From positions 1 to 25,598 of the forward strand of contig CAUZSN010000032.1 in assembly GCA_963582345.1 (NCBI GenBank): a stretch of 25,598 bases of DNA, given 5' to 3'. Below the pieces are notes generated by a model, which saw only the letters and a program-made list of their open reading frames with translations, ran no database searches and was not told where the DNA came from. Position 1 is the stretch's first letter; each line of letters begins with the position of its first letter. This DNA comes from CAUZSN01 sp963582345. Lineage in GTDB: Bacteria > Planctomycetota > Planctomycetia > Planctomycetales > Planctomycetaceae. The position numbers and the translations under genes are program-made. This document shows positions 15,833 to 24,796 of this stretch, one piece after another.

Positions 15833-17392
15833 ATGAAAAAAGAAATGCTGATCAATGTACTGCAACCTGAAGAAAGCCGGATCGCAATCCTGGAGGACGG
15901 CTTGCTGGAGGAATTGTATGTTGAACGAAGCAGCTTAGAAAATTACGTCGGAAACATTTATAAAGGACGAATTGTCAACATTGAGGCGAGCATTCAAGCG
16001 GCCTTTGTTGACTTTGGAGTCGGCCGGAACGGTTTTCTGCACATCAGTGATGTTGAATATCAATATTACGAACATCTGGTCGACGGTCCGCAACACCGAC
16101 GCTCACACCACAACGAACGTAGTGTTCGCAACAAGCCCCCCATTCAGGAGGTATTCAAGCGGGGCAGTGAAGTCCTAGTTCAGGTCATCAAAGAAGGCAT
16201 CGGCACGAAAGGCCCGACGCTTTCAACGTACATTAGCATCCCTGGGCGCTATTTGGTCTTAATGCCCGGCTTGCAGCGTGTCGGTGTCAGCCGAAAAATC
16301 AACGACGAGAACGACCGTCGAAAATTGCGTGCTAGCATGAGTGAGTTGAACCCTCCACCGGGACTTGGCTTCATCATTCGCACCGCTGGCCTGGACCGCA
16401 CAAAGAAAGACTTGCAGCGTGATCTGAACTACCTAGTCCGATTGTGGCGGGTCATTGTACGGCGGATCAAGAATCTGCCAACTCCCGTTGACATTTACGA
16501 AGACAGCGACATGATCATCCGCACAATTCGCGACATCTTCACCAGCGAAATTGACGCAGTCTGGATTGACGAGCTAGTCACATACGAACGGGCCCGGGAA
16601 TTCATGAAGGTCGTCCTGCCCCGAAATGTGAATCGCATCAAACTGTACGAAGGGAAAGAACCCATTTTCCACAAGTACAACATCGAAAACGAAATCGCGA
16701 AGATTCAAACTCGGAATGTCCCATTGAAAGGCGGCGGCTCACTTGTCATCGATCAAACCGAAGCACTGGTAGCAATCGACGTGAACAGCGGCAGTTTTCG
16801 AGCGGACGACAATGCCGAGGAAACTGCCTATCAGATGAATCTGCGGGCCGCTGGAGAGATTTGCCGTCAGATTCGTCTTCGCGATCTAGGTGGCGTGATT
16901 GTCAACGACTTCATCGACATGCGTGAGGAACGGCACCGGCGAGGCGTGGAACGGGAATTGCGCGAGAATATCAAACGCGACCGCGCCCGTTCAAAGATTC
17001 TGCGGATCAGCCCCTTTGGGTTGATCGAAATGACTCGCCAACGAATCCGTCCCTCATTGCGACGCAGAGTTTTTGAAGACTGTCCCTGCTGTAATGGCAC
17101 TGGTCTGGTAAAAACCCCGGAAAGCGTCGCCATTGAAGTGATCCGGATGCTGATGACGTCAGCCAACCGGGACGACGTCAGTCACATTGTTGTCGAAGTT
17201 CATGATCAAGTAGGCAGCTACCTGAACAACCGGAAGCGCCGTGATATCAATGATATCGAAGAAATGTGCGAGGTGAAAATCTCTATCAATACACGGCCCA
17301 ACGTCAGCCCCAACCATTTGAGTCTTGAATGCACAACTTCGACCAGAAATCTCGTCAAGATTCCGAACTCCGGCGACTCGAAATCTAAATAA
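15833..17392 (+). CDS. rng: Ribonuclease E/G family endoribonuclease
   Basis: A 519-residue single-strand-specific endoribonuclease that matures rRNA and degrades mRNA. The length matches RNase G or the catalytic half of RNase E; there is no long degradosome scaffold. Seen: an S1 domain from about residue 37 (NIYKGRIVNIE, QAAFVDFG, GFLHISDVE) with a polar His/Arg-rich insert at about 86-101, magnesium-binding Asp316 (VAIDVNSG) and Asp359 (VNDFIDM), spaced as in E. coli RNase E Asp303/Asp346, and the zinc-link Cys pair 417/420 (CPCCNGTG). ATG 15833 is chosen over 15797 because AAGGAAGG precedes it and MKKEMLINVLQPEES is the typical start in related proteins. It begins 39 bases after Enzyme I, so co-transcription is likely. 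Confidence 0.93.
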   Translation: MKKEMLINVLQPEESRIAILEDGLLEELYVERSSLENYVGNIYKGRIVNIEASIQAAFVDFGVGRNGFLHISDVEYQYYEHLVDGPQHRRSHHNERSVRNKPPIQEVFKRGSEVLVQVIKEGIGTKGPTLSTYISIPGRYLVLMPGLQRVGVSRKINDENDRRKLRASMSELNPPPGLGFIIRTAGLDRTKKDLQRDLNYLVRLWRVIVRRIKNLPTPVDIYEDSDMIIRTIRDIFTSEIDAVWIDELVTYERAREFMKVVLPRNVNRIKLYEGKEPIFHKYNIENEIAKIQTRNVPLKGGGSLVIDQTEALVAIDVNSGSFRADDNAEETAYQMNLRAAGEICRQIRLRDLGGVIVNDFIDMREERHRRGVERELRENIKRDRARSKILRISPFGLIEMTRQRIRPSLRRRVFEDCPCCNGTGLVKTPESVAIEVIRMLMTSANRDDVSHIVVEVHDQVGSYLNNRKRRDINDIEEMCEVKISINTRPNVSPNHLSLECTTSTRNLVKIPNSGDSKSK

Positions 17393-17422
17393 CGAGTGAG
17401 TAGAATTACCCTTTCGATGACC

Positions 17423-17451
17423 TTGGAAAGTTTGGGGTGCGACGGTATCAA
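17423..17451 (+). promoter_or_regulatory. Candidate promoter for rplU
   Basis: TTGGAA, a 17-base spacer and TATCAA, four of six matches in each hexamer. It would start an mRNA near 17458 with a leader of about 95 bases ahead of rplU. Read-through from the RNase gene is also possible as no terminator is seen between them. Confidence 0.35.
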
Positions 17452-17552
17452 GCTGCCCTTCTATTTTACCCGAAAGCACACTGTCGTTAGACCTCAGCAA
17501 ATGCCACCCACGTCCAAGTTTTCAATCGGATAACACAACGAAAGTCACAACG

Positions 17553-18008
17553 ATGTTTGCAGTGTTCGAGGATGGAAGTCACCAGTATCGTGTTCAGCCG
17601 GGTGCCACGTTGACGGTCGATTATCGCGCCGATGCAAAGAACGGCGATTCGATCGCCTTTGACCGCGTTCTTCTGGCAAACGCTGGTGGAGCCAGTTCCA
17701 TCGGCCAGCCGACGATCGATGGAGCTGCGGTGGTAGGAGAAGTGATTAGTTCACTGGTAAAGGGGCAAAAGCTGGAAATTCAAAAATTTCGACGACGCAA
17801 GAATTCGCGACGTCACACCGGACATCGGCAAAAGTTTACCTCGATCCTGATTACGAAAATCAACGTGCCCGGGCTAGAAGTGGTAGAGCCGCACGAACTA
17901 CAAGCCTCTACTGGCTCCGAAGAACCCAAGATCGCCACAACAGAAGACGACGTGTCGGATGATATCGAATATTCTTCGACCGACCAGAATTCTCAAAAGG
18001 AAGATTAA
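17553..18008 (+). CDS. rplU: Ribosomal protein bL21 with acidic C-terminal extension
   Basis: bL21 binds 23S rRNA in the large subunit. The first ~105 residues fit the family: MFAVFEDGSHQYRVQPG, FDRVLLANAGG, the VVGEVISSLVKG stretch and the signature KFRRRKNSRRHTGHRQKFT. bL21 is usually a little over 100 residues; this one has 151, with an acidic, Ser/Thr-rich tail of about 45 residues ending SSTDQNSQKED. The usual partner rpmA (bL27) is not downstream: the next 300 bases hold no such gene. Position after an RNase E/G gene is common in bacteria. ATG 17553 is preceded by a weak CGAAAG. Confidence 0.92.
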   Translation: MFAVFEDGSHQYRVQPGATLTVDYRADAKNGDSIAFDRVLLANAGGASSIGQPTIDGAAVVGEVISSLVKGQKLEIQKFRRRKNSRRHTGHRQKFTSILITKINVPGLEVVEPHELQASTGSEEPKIATTEDDVSDDIEYSSTDQNSQKED

Positions 18009-18313
18009 CGCGTTCACGCTACACGTTACTTGGGCCGCACATCGGATTTTTTTGACTGAAGTAGTTTCGCTCAAAAGTTAGCGGCTTCGGACGGTTCTTC
18101 GTAGCACTGGACGTGTTGCCTGAGACCCTGGATATTTTCCTCGTCCACGTAGCTCACTTCCACTGGCAACAGACCGATTTGGTAAAAGACATAGCCCAAG
18201 AAAACGTTAAACATTGACGATCGGACTTCGATTGTTGAACTGCAACTTGGTTCGACGCTAACACATTGGCGGCCGCACACGATTGCAATTCATCCAGGTC
18301 GACAACAGTCCCG
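18009..18313. other. Convergent intergenic region after rplU
   Basis: Lies between the ends of rplU and the minus-strand lipoprotein gene. A run of seven T at about 18047-18054 could serve as the tail of a plus-strand terminator, but I could not build a good hairpin before it. A 47-residue minus-strand frame (18071-18214) is present without a ribosome binding site. No rpmA is found here. Confidence 0.5.
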
Positions 18314-20410
18314 TCAGTCATCGTTACTCTTGCTCACCTGGCTTGGATTTCTTTTTTTGTCTGGTTGTCTACTTGACGCCGGCTTCATTTTAGGAAAATA
18401 TTCCAAGAACCCAGTAACTGGAACGACAGCCGTCTGAACAATTTCCTTCGTCGCGTCGTTTTGGACGAAGGCTACCAGGTGCAAGTGTTTTAATTCGAGC
18501 GGCTTCGCGGAAAACCTGATGCCCTGTCCCTCTTCGAATTTATCCAAATAATCGAGCAGCCGCTGCTTAAGATCAGCGAGTGCAATCGACTTGGTATAAC
18601 TCATTCGCTCATTGCCCAGTACAATTCCATCCGGACCACTGATCATTCTACGGACGACCATCTCATGGAGCCGGATTCCATTGCGCGCGACAAACGAAAC
18701 ATGATCTTCTGCGAAAATCAATCGTAGACGATGCTGGTCGGACGGCTTGGACAATCCGCTGACTACTGCTGAAATTTTGAATGTGCCGCTTTCGGCATGG
18801 GCACTCAGCTTGAACCTAATATTGCTTTTTTCAACCAGCATCAACTCAACGGCTTCGCACAGTCGCTGATAGACCGCCTCGGCATTGAACAGGTGGCCAC
18901 CGACGTTGTCCGTCACCATTTTTCCGTTTAGACAAACTGTCGGTGTTCCTCGACCGCCGTAGTACAGTAGGCGACGTTCCGAGTCGATGTTCGCCAACGG
19001 GTCAGCCTTCGGAATATGCTGGTGATATCTCAGGACGATCACGTCCGATTTGGGATAAGTCGTTGCCAGCCCCACCGTTGCCACATCAGCGGCCACACAC
19101 GGCGGACATTGAGCTCCCGTGAACAATTCGCATAGGACAACACGGTGACCCGCATCGAGTGGACGCGACTCGATTTGTTTCTTGGCAAACGGTGTAATTT
19201 TCTTTAAATAAACTTCGTCGAGATACTGATCCAGCCCATTCACAACGCCATGCTTTTGTTTCCATAGTCGAGCAACGCTTTCCCTGGGAAGCCGATGATT
19301 GACGTTTTGATTAGACCATTGCCTCGACAGTAAACGTTCCATATCAGGCACCACCGTTAGTTCAGCATAAAGTTTGAGGGCCTCATCCGTTTTTTCCTTC
19401 TTCTCAGCGTACTGGGCCAATGCGAACGTAATTCTAGGATTGAAAGAGTCCTCTTCACGGACTGACCGAAGAATGCCCGCGCCAGCTTCTTGATTGGCAT
19501 CATCGTCGGTTAAAATTAACGCCAGTCCCTTGCTGGTGTCGATGAACGATTTCCAAGCGACGGCTTGCTTCTTCGACAGACTGCTTTCGATTTCCTTAAT
19601 GTATTTCAATGCCGAGTCGAGCAAATACGCGTTGCGTACTAGCTGGTTTACGACTCTCCGTTGAGATGTCAATTCCATTCTCGACCCCCATTTCCGGGAG
19701 AGGCCGACATAGGCGGCGAACAATTCATCGAAGGCCTTGGCGTCCAATTGTTTGTCTATACCAATCGCAACTAGCTCGTCGAAAGCTGTGAAAACCAAAG
19801 CGCTGCGTGGATGTTCTTCAATAAAATTCTGCAACGACTTAAATTTCGCTTCTTGAGCAACCGCCTCGCTAAAAGCGTTTTTTTTAGGATCGTCTTGAGC
19901 CCCCTGAAATTGGTCGAGGCTGTTGAGATCAGTTGCGATCATCCGAGCAATGAGAATCGTGCCATTGTCAAACGCCGCATTCCCCAACACGGTCCCGTCC
20001 GAAAAAATTCCTTCAAAATTTGTGCTCTGGTCGCCCAGTTTCAGTGTTAGATTGATCGAATTGTTCTTGATGCGAAATGCGCCAACTTCTGAATTGGGAA
20101 AAAAGGACGCCTGTAAATTAACTTTGAACGATAGATCCTCCTCTTGAGTTACTTCCAATAGAAAGGCATAAATCTGGCTGGGTCCTCTACTCAAAGTAAG
20201 TATCCATTTTCCGACAAGCGAGTTCCGGACCGACACATCAACTGTCTGTGTGACACCATGATCCTTTTTCGCGACAAATGGTGAGTTTTCTTTGTTGATG
20301 CGATCGTCCGCAGTGCGCGAAATTACACTTGGTGTTGGCGCATCGTCTGAGCACGCAGTGCATATTGCAGCAACGACAAGTGTCAATGAGTGTCGGAATA
20401 AACGAGACAT
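18314..20410 (-). CDS. Lipoprotein with thioredoxin-like CPPC domain
   Basis: A 698-residue exported protein. The signal MSRLFRHSLTLVVAAICTAC ends in a lipobox with lipidated Cys20. Residues 60-165 look like a beta-rich domain, 175-410 are helical with TPR-like character (ITFALAQYAEKKEKTDEALKLYAE), and a thioredoxin-like domain follows: RVVLCELFTGAQCPPC with the Cys435/Cys438 pair, LRYHQHIPKADPL, and the cis-Pro loop GGRGTPTVCLNGK. A further beta domain and a basic, Ser/Lys-rich tail close the protein. It probably performs disulphide or redox chemistry at the cell envelope; the partner is unknown. The frame opens at 20509, but ATG 20410 is the start: AAGAGG lies six bases upstream and the signal peptide begins there. 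I recall similar proteins only from planctomycetes. Confidence 0.85.
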   Translation of the reverse strand: MSRLFRHSLTLVVAAICTACSDDAPTPSVISRTADDRINKENSPFVAKKDHGVTQTVDVSVRNSLVGKWILTLSRGPSQIYAFLLEVTQEEDLSFKVNLQASFFPNSEVGAFRIKNNSINLTLKLGDQSTNFEGIFSDGTVLGNAAFDNGTILIARMIATDLNSLDQFQGAQDDPKKNAFSEAVAQEAKFKSLQNFIEEHPRSALVFTAFDELVAIGIDKQLDAKAFDELFAAYVGLSRKWGSRMELTSQRRVVNQLVRNAYLLDSALKYIKEIESSLSKKQAVAWKSFIDTSKGLALILTDDDANQEAGAGILRSVREEDSFNPRITFALAQYAEKKEKTDEALKLYAELTVVPDMERLLSRQWSNQNVNHRLPRESVARLWKQKHGVVNGLDQYLDEVYLKKITPFAKKQIESRPLDAGHRVVLCELFTGAQCPPCVAADVATVGLATTYPKSDVIVLRYHQHIPKADPLANIDSERRLLYYGGRGTPTVCLNGKMVTDNVGGHLFNAEAVYQRLCEAVELMLVEKSNIRFKLSAHAESGTFKISAVVSGLSKPSDQHRLRLIFAEDHVSFVARNGIRLHEMVVRRMISGPDGIVLGNERMSYTKSIALADLKQRLLDYLDKFEEGQGIRFSAKPLELKHLHLVAFVQNDATKEIVQTAVVPVTGFLEYFPKMKPASSRQPDKKRNPSQVSKSNDD

Positions 20411-21031
20411 ACCATACCTCTTGAATTCGCGTTGATCAGAAGAGACTTTGAATTGTAATGTGTTTGCACGTGTCACGAAGAAATAATGGTTTGGATTTAC
20501 TATATTCATCTCAATTCAACGTGCGCCGGCCACTTTTGTCGGTGACCCGACGCATGTCCTCATCGTAATCGGATCATCAATTCCTAAAATACTGACGTTG
20601 TTGGAAACTTTATCTGTGCTGACGGCGACTTGTATTCCTAAAAACTCTGATCTATGCGATTCCTATTTGGGCTCGAAAAAAATAATCCAAATTGCTACGA
20701 TTTTCCCATCTGCCTAATTTGGCATGACCAAAGCCGTTTATCATTTCGCCTACATCGCACTATTGACCTCGCCCGAAAAATCGTGATGACGCTTACGTTG
20801 CAAAGAAAATCCTCAACAATCAGATCGGAATCGAGGCCATAAACAAGTCCGTTTCTGATTGCGTCGATTATTCGATGTAGTGAAGCTCCTTTGAGCCCTA
20901 CCTTTTACGTTGTATCCAAAGCGGCACCACTCGAATCAGCCTATCTTTAATCCATGAGACCTGCACAGCAATTGGTGTCGGCACCTACTAAATTGACTGC
21001 CTGCCAAACTTAGAAACTGCAAGAGTTCGGA
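20411..21031. other. Divergent intergenic region, 0.6 kb
   Basis: Separates the thioredoxin-like lipoprotein gene (minus) from the RND gene (plus) and must contain both promoters. It is AT-richer than its flanks. Weak hexamers only: TTGCTA, 17 bases, TAATTT on the plus strand near 20694-20722, and TACAAT on the minus strand at 20452-20457. No gene, RNA fold or repeat was recognised. Confidence 0.5.
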
Positions 21032-23983
21032 ATGACGCACTTTTTCGAAAGACGCGACCGATGGGGCCATGGATTGGCCCTGTGGATCCTGGTGGCCATG
21101 GTCTTCCTGATTCCTCCGGCCATCTGGTCGGTGAAGCAGATCCACATGCACAATAACATTCGATCGTGGTTGCCGTCGGACGATCCTCAGGCACGCACGT
21201 TAAATTGGTATCTGGCTAGCTTCCCCCACAAGGACCGCGTGCTGATCTCCTGGGAAGGCAGCACACTGAACGACCCACGAGCAACTGAGTTCGCAGAACG
21301 GTTAAACGGCATCGAAGACGAACAGGGTATTCGTCGGAATGGACTGAAACTGATTGACAGCGTTGTCACGCCGCACGACTTGATCGCGAAAATGATGAAG
21401 TACGATGTTGACCTCGACGAGGCAATCCGGCGTTTGCAAGGCGTATTGATTGGCACGGGAAAATTGAAGCTGCTACTGACCGAAGCCGGTCGGAAGCGCA
21501 AGGACGCGGTCGTCCAAACGCTCAAAGAGCGAACAAAATTGGAACTCAACTTACAAATTGAAATTCATGAACCAGAAGTCGAATGGAGCGAAACGGCTGA
21601 AGCCCTAGCATTTAACAAAGAAGATTCGGACGACGATACGAAAGCAACGCAAACGTTCCCTGACATTCCAGAACATGACTTCCAGGTTCGTTGGGACGGA
21701 ATGCAGTCGGCCTCTCAAATGGTCCAACAGTTCCAATCGTTGGCCCGCAGCATGCGCGACGCGCCGCAGGGAACCGCATTAGTTGAAGACTGCTTCTTCG
21801 CGTCTGGAACGCCAGTGGCGTTATCGGTCGTGCTGTCCGAAGCAGGTGTCGCGGACAAGAGCGGAACGTTGCTTGCCATTCGCCGAATTGGCAAAGAAGT
21901 CGGGATCAAGCCTGATCAACTTCACATGGCCGGTGGGCCGGTCGTGAACTCCGCCATGAATCAAGCCGTCAAAAAAGCTGCATGGAATCCAATTGTTGCC
22001 GGTGAGTGTTCCGGCTGCGGTTACGCAAATGATCCGAAAAGAGAACAGTGCGAATTTTGCGGCATATCACTGCGCACGTCGGTTTTCGACATGTTTCGAT
22101 TGCACGAACGTTCGATCATTTTGCTTTCGGGACTGGTTGGCATTGTTTTGGCATTTGTGATGCTGCGTAGCGCACGGCTGGCGATTCTAGTTTTGGTTGT
22201 CTCGTACTACACAGTGCTACTGACTGTTTCGCTGGTGCCAGTTACGGGCGGAAGCATGAATATGGTCCTGGTTGTCATGCCGTCCTTACTGTTGGTATTG
22301 ACGCTTTCCAGCGCGATTCACGTTGCGAATTACTGGAAGCATTCCGCTCATCAAGACGTGCGGACAGCGGTTGTCAAAGCGACTCAGATGGCTCGCCAAC
22401 CTTGCACGCTGGCGAGTCTGACCACGGCAATTGGACTCTTGTCCTTACTGACCAGTTCACTGACTCCCGTGCGTCATTTCGGACTCTACTCGGCTGTCGG
22501 TTGTCTAATCGCTCTACTGGTTGTGCTGTATGGATTGCCAGCTCTGTTGCAATTCTGGCCTGTAAGATCTCAGCAAGTCGTCGATATCGATCGTTCGGGC
22601 TGGGAGTTTCTGGGCAATAAGGTGGCTCGTTATAAGCTTCCGGTTTCGATCGTGGCCATTGTATTGTTTGTCGGCAGCAGTTACGGCCTGCGATGGTTCA
22701 AGACCGAAACAAAGGCGATCCGGTACTTCCCCGATAGCTCCGTCGTCGTTCGTGATTACTGGTTCCTGGAAGAGAACCTGTCCGGAATTGTGCCATTCGA
22801 GTTAATCGTTTGCTTCGATGAAAACATGCGTGACAAAATGAATTTTTTGGAGCGAATGGAAGTAATCCGCCAAGTCGAAGAAAAGGTCCGCCAGCACCCA
22901 GAAATCAGCGGCACACTTTCGCTGGCTTCGTTCCGACCGGTTTCCAAACAACCGCCGGATGATGCCAATTTCCTGGTCAAAGCCCGGTACAATAAAACTG
23001 CGAACGTGTTGGAAACGCGGATCCGGGAAGGCGACGTCTCCGGTGTAAAGTCGTTTATTTCATTTTCGGGGAACTCGATTGATTTGCCTATCAGCGATTC
23101 CCGTCGGTTACGAATTCAGGAAGGCGACGAGTTGTGGCGAGTGACCGCTCAAGTGGCCCTAATGTCCGATCTAAATTACAGCGAACTGATCACCGATGAG
23201 CAAACTGGTCACTTGGACGAAATCGTGAAGTCGGTGTTGAAGTACCATTCTGGCGCGCAGCACGTCGTAACCGGTATGGTCCCTGTCTTCCTGAAAACTC
23301 AGCAAGCAGTGCTGGATAGTCTGATTTGGAGCTTCGGGCTGGCGTTCTGCGTCATTGCCCTCGTAATGATTATCCTGCTAAAGGATTTGGCCGCCGGCTT
23401 CATGACCATGCTTCCCAACCTGATGCCGGTCGGAGTAATCTTCGGATTGATTTCATGGTCCGGGATGCCCGTTGATATCGGAACGATGATCACGGCTTCA
23501 GTCGCATTAGGTATCGCCGTCGATGAAACGATTCACTTGTTGACCTGGTTCCGCGCCGGCATAACCAATGGTCGCACTCGCCGTAAAGCAATCCAAGAAG
23601 CATTGGCCCGGTGTGGACCGGCCATGTGGCACACTAGCCTAGCCGTTGGAATTGGTTTGTTGATGTTGTATCCGGCAAACCTGCTGTTGATCAGCCGCTT
23701 TGGCTGGCTGATGGCTTCGCTAATTGGTGCCGCACTGGTAGCAAACGTGATCTTCCTACCTGCGTTGCTCGCGGGTCCATTGGGCATGGTGTTAATGAAA
23801 GCAACTGTGGTCAGGCAGAAAGAGTCGCGTTCCTCAAACTCTACGTTGCCAGAATCGCAGCCACCTGACTCCCGTCAGGTCCAGGAAGTCTTGTCCCATC
23901 ACCCGGAGGCCGGACAGACACCGCAACCGCATACACCGTTCGCACAGGCGAAAACTGGTGATCCATCAGCGTCCATCGACTGA
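21032..23983 (+). CDS. RND/MMPL-family membrane transporter with zinc-ribbon-like insert
   Basis: A 983-residue predicted exporter of the RND superfamily (the COG1033/MMPL type). Two halves are visible: TM1 at about 14-35, a large extracytoplasmic loop, then a TM cluster from about 360 to 500; a second TM near 535-555, a second large loop, and a final TM cluster from about 760 to 920. The motif IDIGTMITASVALGIAVDE in the second half is typical of RND TM4. Just before TM2, residues 326-343 carry CSGC-x10-CEFC, a four-Cys zinc-ribbon-like motif I do not expect in this family. A hydrophilic Pro/Gln/Ser-rich tail of about 60 residues ends the protein. The ATG has AAGAG eight bases upstream. Cargo is unknown; lipids or hopanoid-type molecules are possible in this family, but nothing nearby says so. 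Confidence 0.9.
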   Translation: MTHFFERRDRWGHGLALWILVAMVFLIPPAIWSVKQIHMHNNIRSWLPSDDPQARTLNWYLASFPHKDRVLISWEGSTLNDPRATEFAERLNGIEDEQGIRRNGLKLIDSVVTPHDLIAKMMKYDVDLDEAIRRLQGVLIGTGKLKLLLTEAGRKRKDAVVQTLKERTKLELNLQIEIHEPEVEWSETAEALAFNKEDSDDDTKATQTFPDIPEHDFQVRWDGMQSASQMVQQFQSLARSMRDAPQGTALVEDCFFASGTPVALSVVLSEAGVADKSGTLLAIRRIGKEVGIKPDQLHMAGGPVVNSAMNQAVKKAAWNPIVAGECSGCGYANDPKREQCEFCGISLRTSVFDMFRLHERSIILLSGLVGIVLAFVMLRSARLAILVLVVSYYTVLLTVSLVPVTGGSMNMVLVVMPSLLLVLTLSSAIHVANYWKHSAHQDVRTAVVKATQMARQPCTLASLTTAIGLLSLLTSSLTPVRHFGLYSAVGCLIALLVVLYGLPALLQFWPVRSQQVVDIDRSGWEFLGNKVARYKLPVSIVAIVLFVGSSYGLRWFKTETKAIRYFPDSSVVVRDYWFLEENLSGIVPFELIVCFDENMRDKMNFLERMEVIRQVEEKVRQHPEISGTLSLASFRPVSKQPPDDANFLVKARYNKTANVLETRIREGDVSGVKSFISFSGNSIDLPISDSRRLRIQEGDELWRVTAQVALMSDLNYSELITDEQTGHLDEIVKSVLKYHSGAQHVVTGMVPVFLKTQQAVLDSLIWSFGLAFCVIALVMIILLKDLAAGFMTMLPNLMPVGVIFGLISWSGMPVDIGTMITASVALGIAVDETIHLLTWFRAGITNGRTRRKAIQEALARCGPAMWHTSLAVGIGLLMLYPANLLLISRFGWLMASLIGAALVANVIFLPALLAGPLGMVLMKATVVRQKESRSSNSTLPESQPPDSRQVQEVLSHHPEAGQTPQPHTPFAQAKTGDPSASID

Positions 23984-24069
23984 TTTTCACGCTGAGGGCA
24001 CCAGTGACAAATTCCCAATACGAAAATTCGCATGTCTAGTCCCATCCCAGATAAAAGATAAAAATGAAC

Positions 24070-24600
<531 letters not shown>

Positions 24601-24619
24601 CCCACTCCGGTTCATACTT

Positions 24620-24625
24620 ATTGTA
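24620..24625 (-). promoter_or_regulatory. Possible -10 box of rnpB
   Basis: TACAAT on the minus strand, five of six consensus, placed so that transcription would begin near 24613, about a dozen bases before the P1 helix of RNase P RNA. No good -35 hexamer is seen 16-18 bases upstream. Confidence 0.35.
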
Positions 24626-24796
24626 CACCGCACCAACGCGAAAGGCCATCTGCTGTTGACCCAAAAGTTTGACGTGCTACGCGACCGTTCGTACATTAAC
24701 TAGTCTCGATAAAACAAATGTACATAGCAATTGGATTCCTGAACAGCAGTCGATCGACACATTTTTGCGTTTGAAGATTACAACGAGAAACCGCTT

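Noticed and set aside
14228..15865. Minus-strand open frames of 60-117 codons across the Enzyme I gene
   Set aside because: Shadows of a strongly conserved gene on the plus strand.
18071..18214. 47-residue minus-strand frame after the thioredoxin-like lipoprotein gene
   Set aside because: No ribosome binding site, no recognisable family, and only one short frame; it could be real but I cannot support it.
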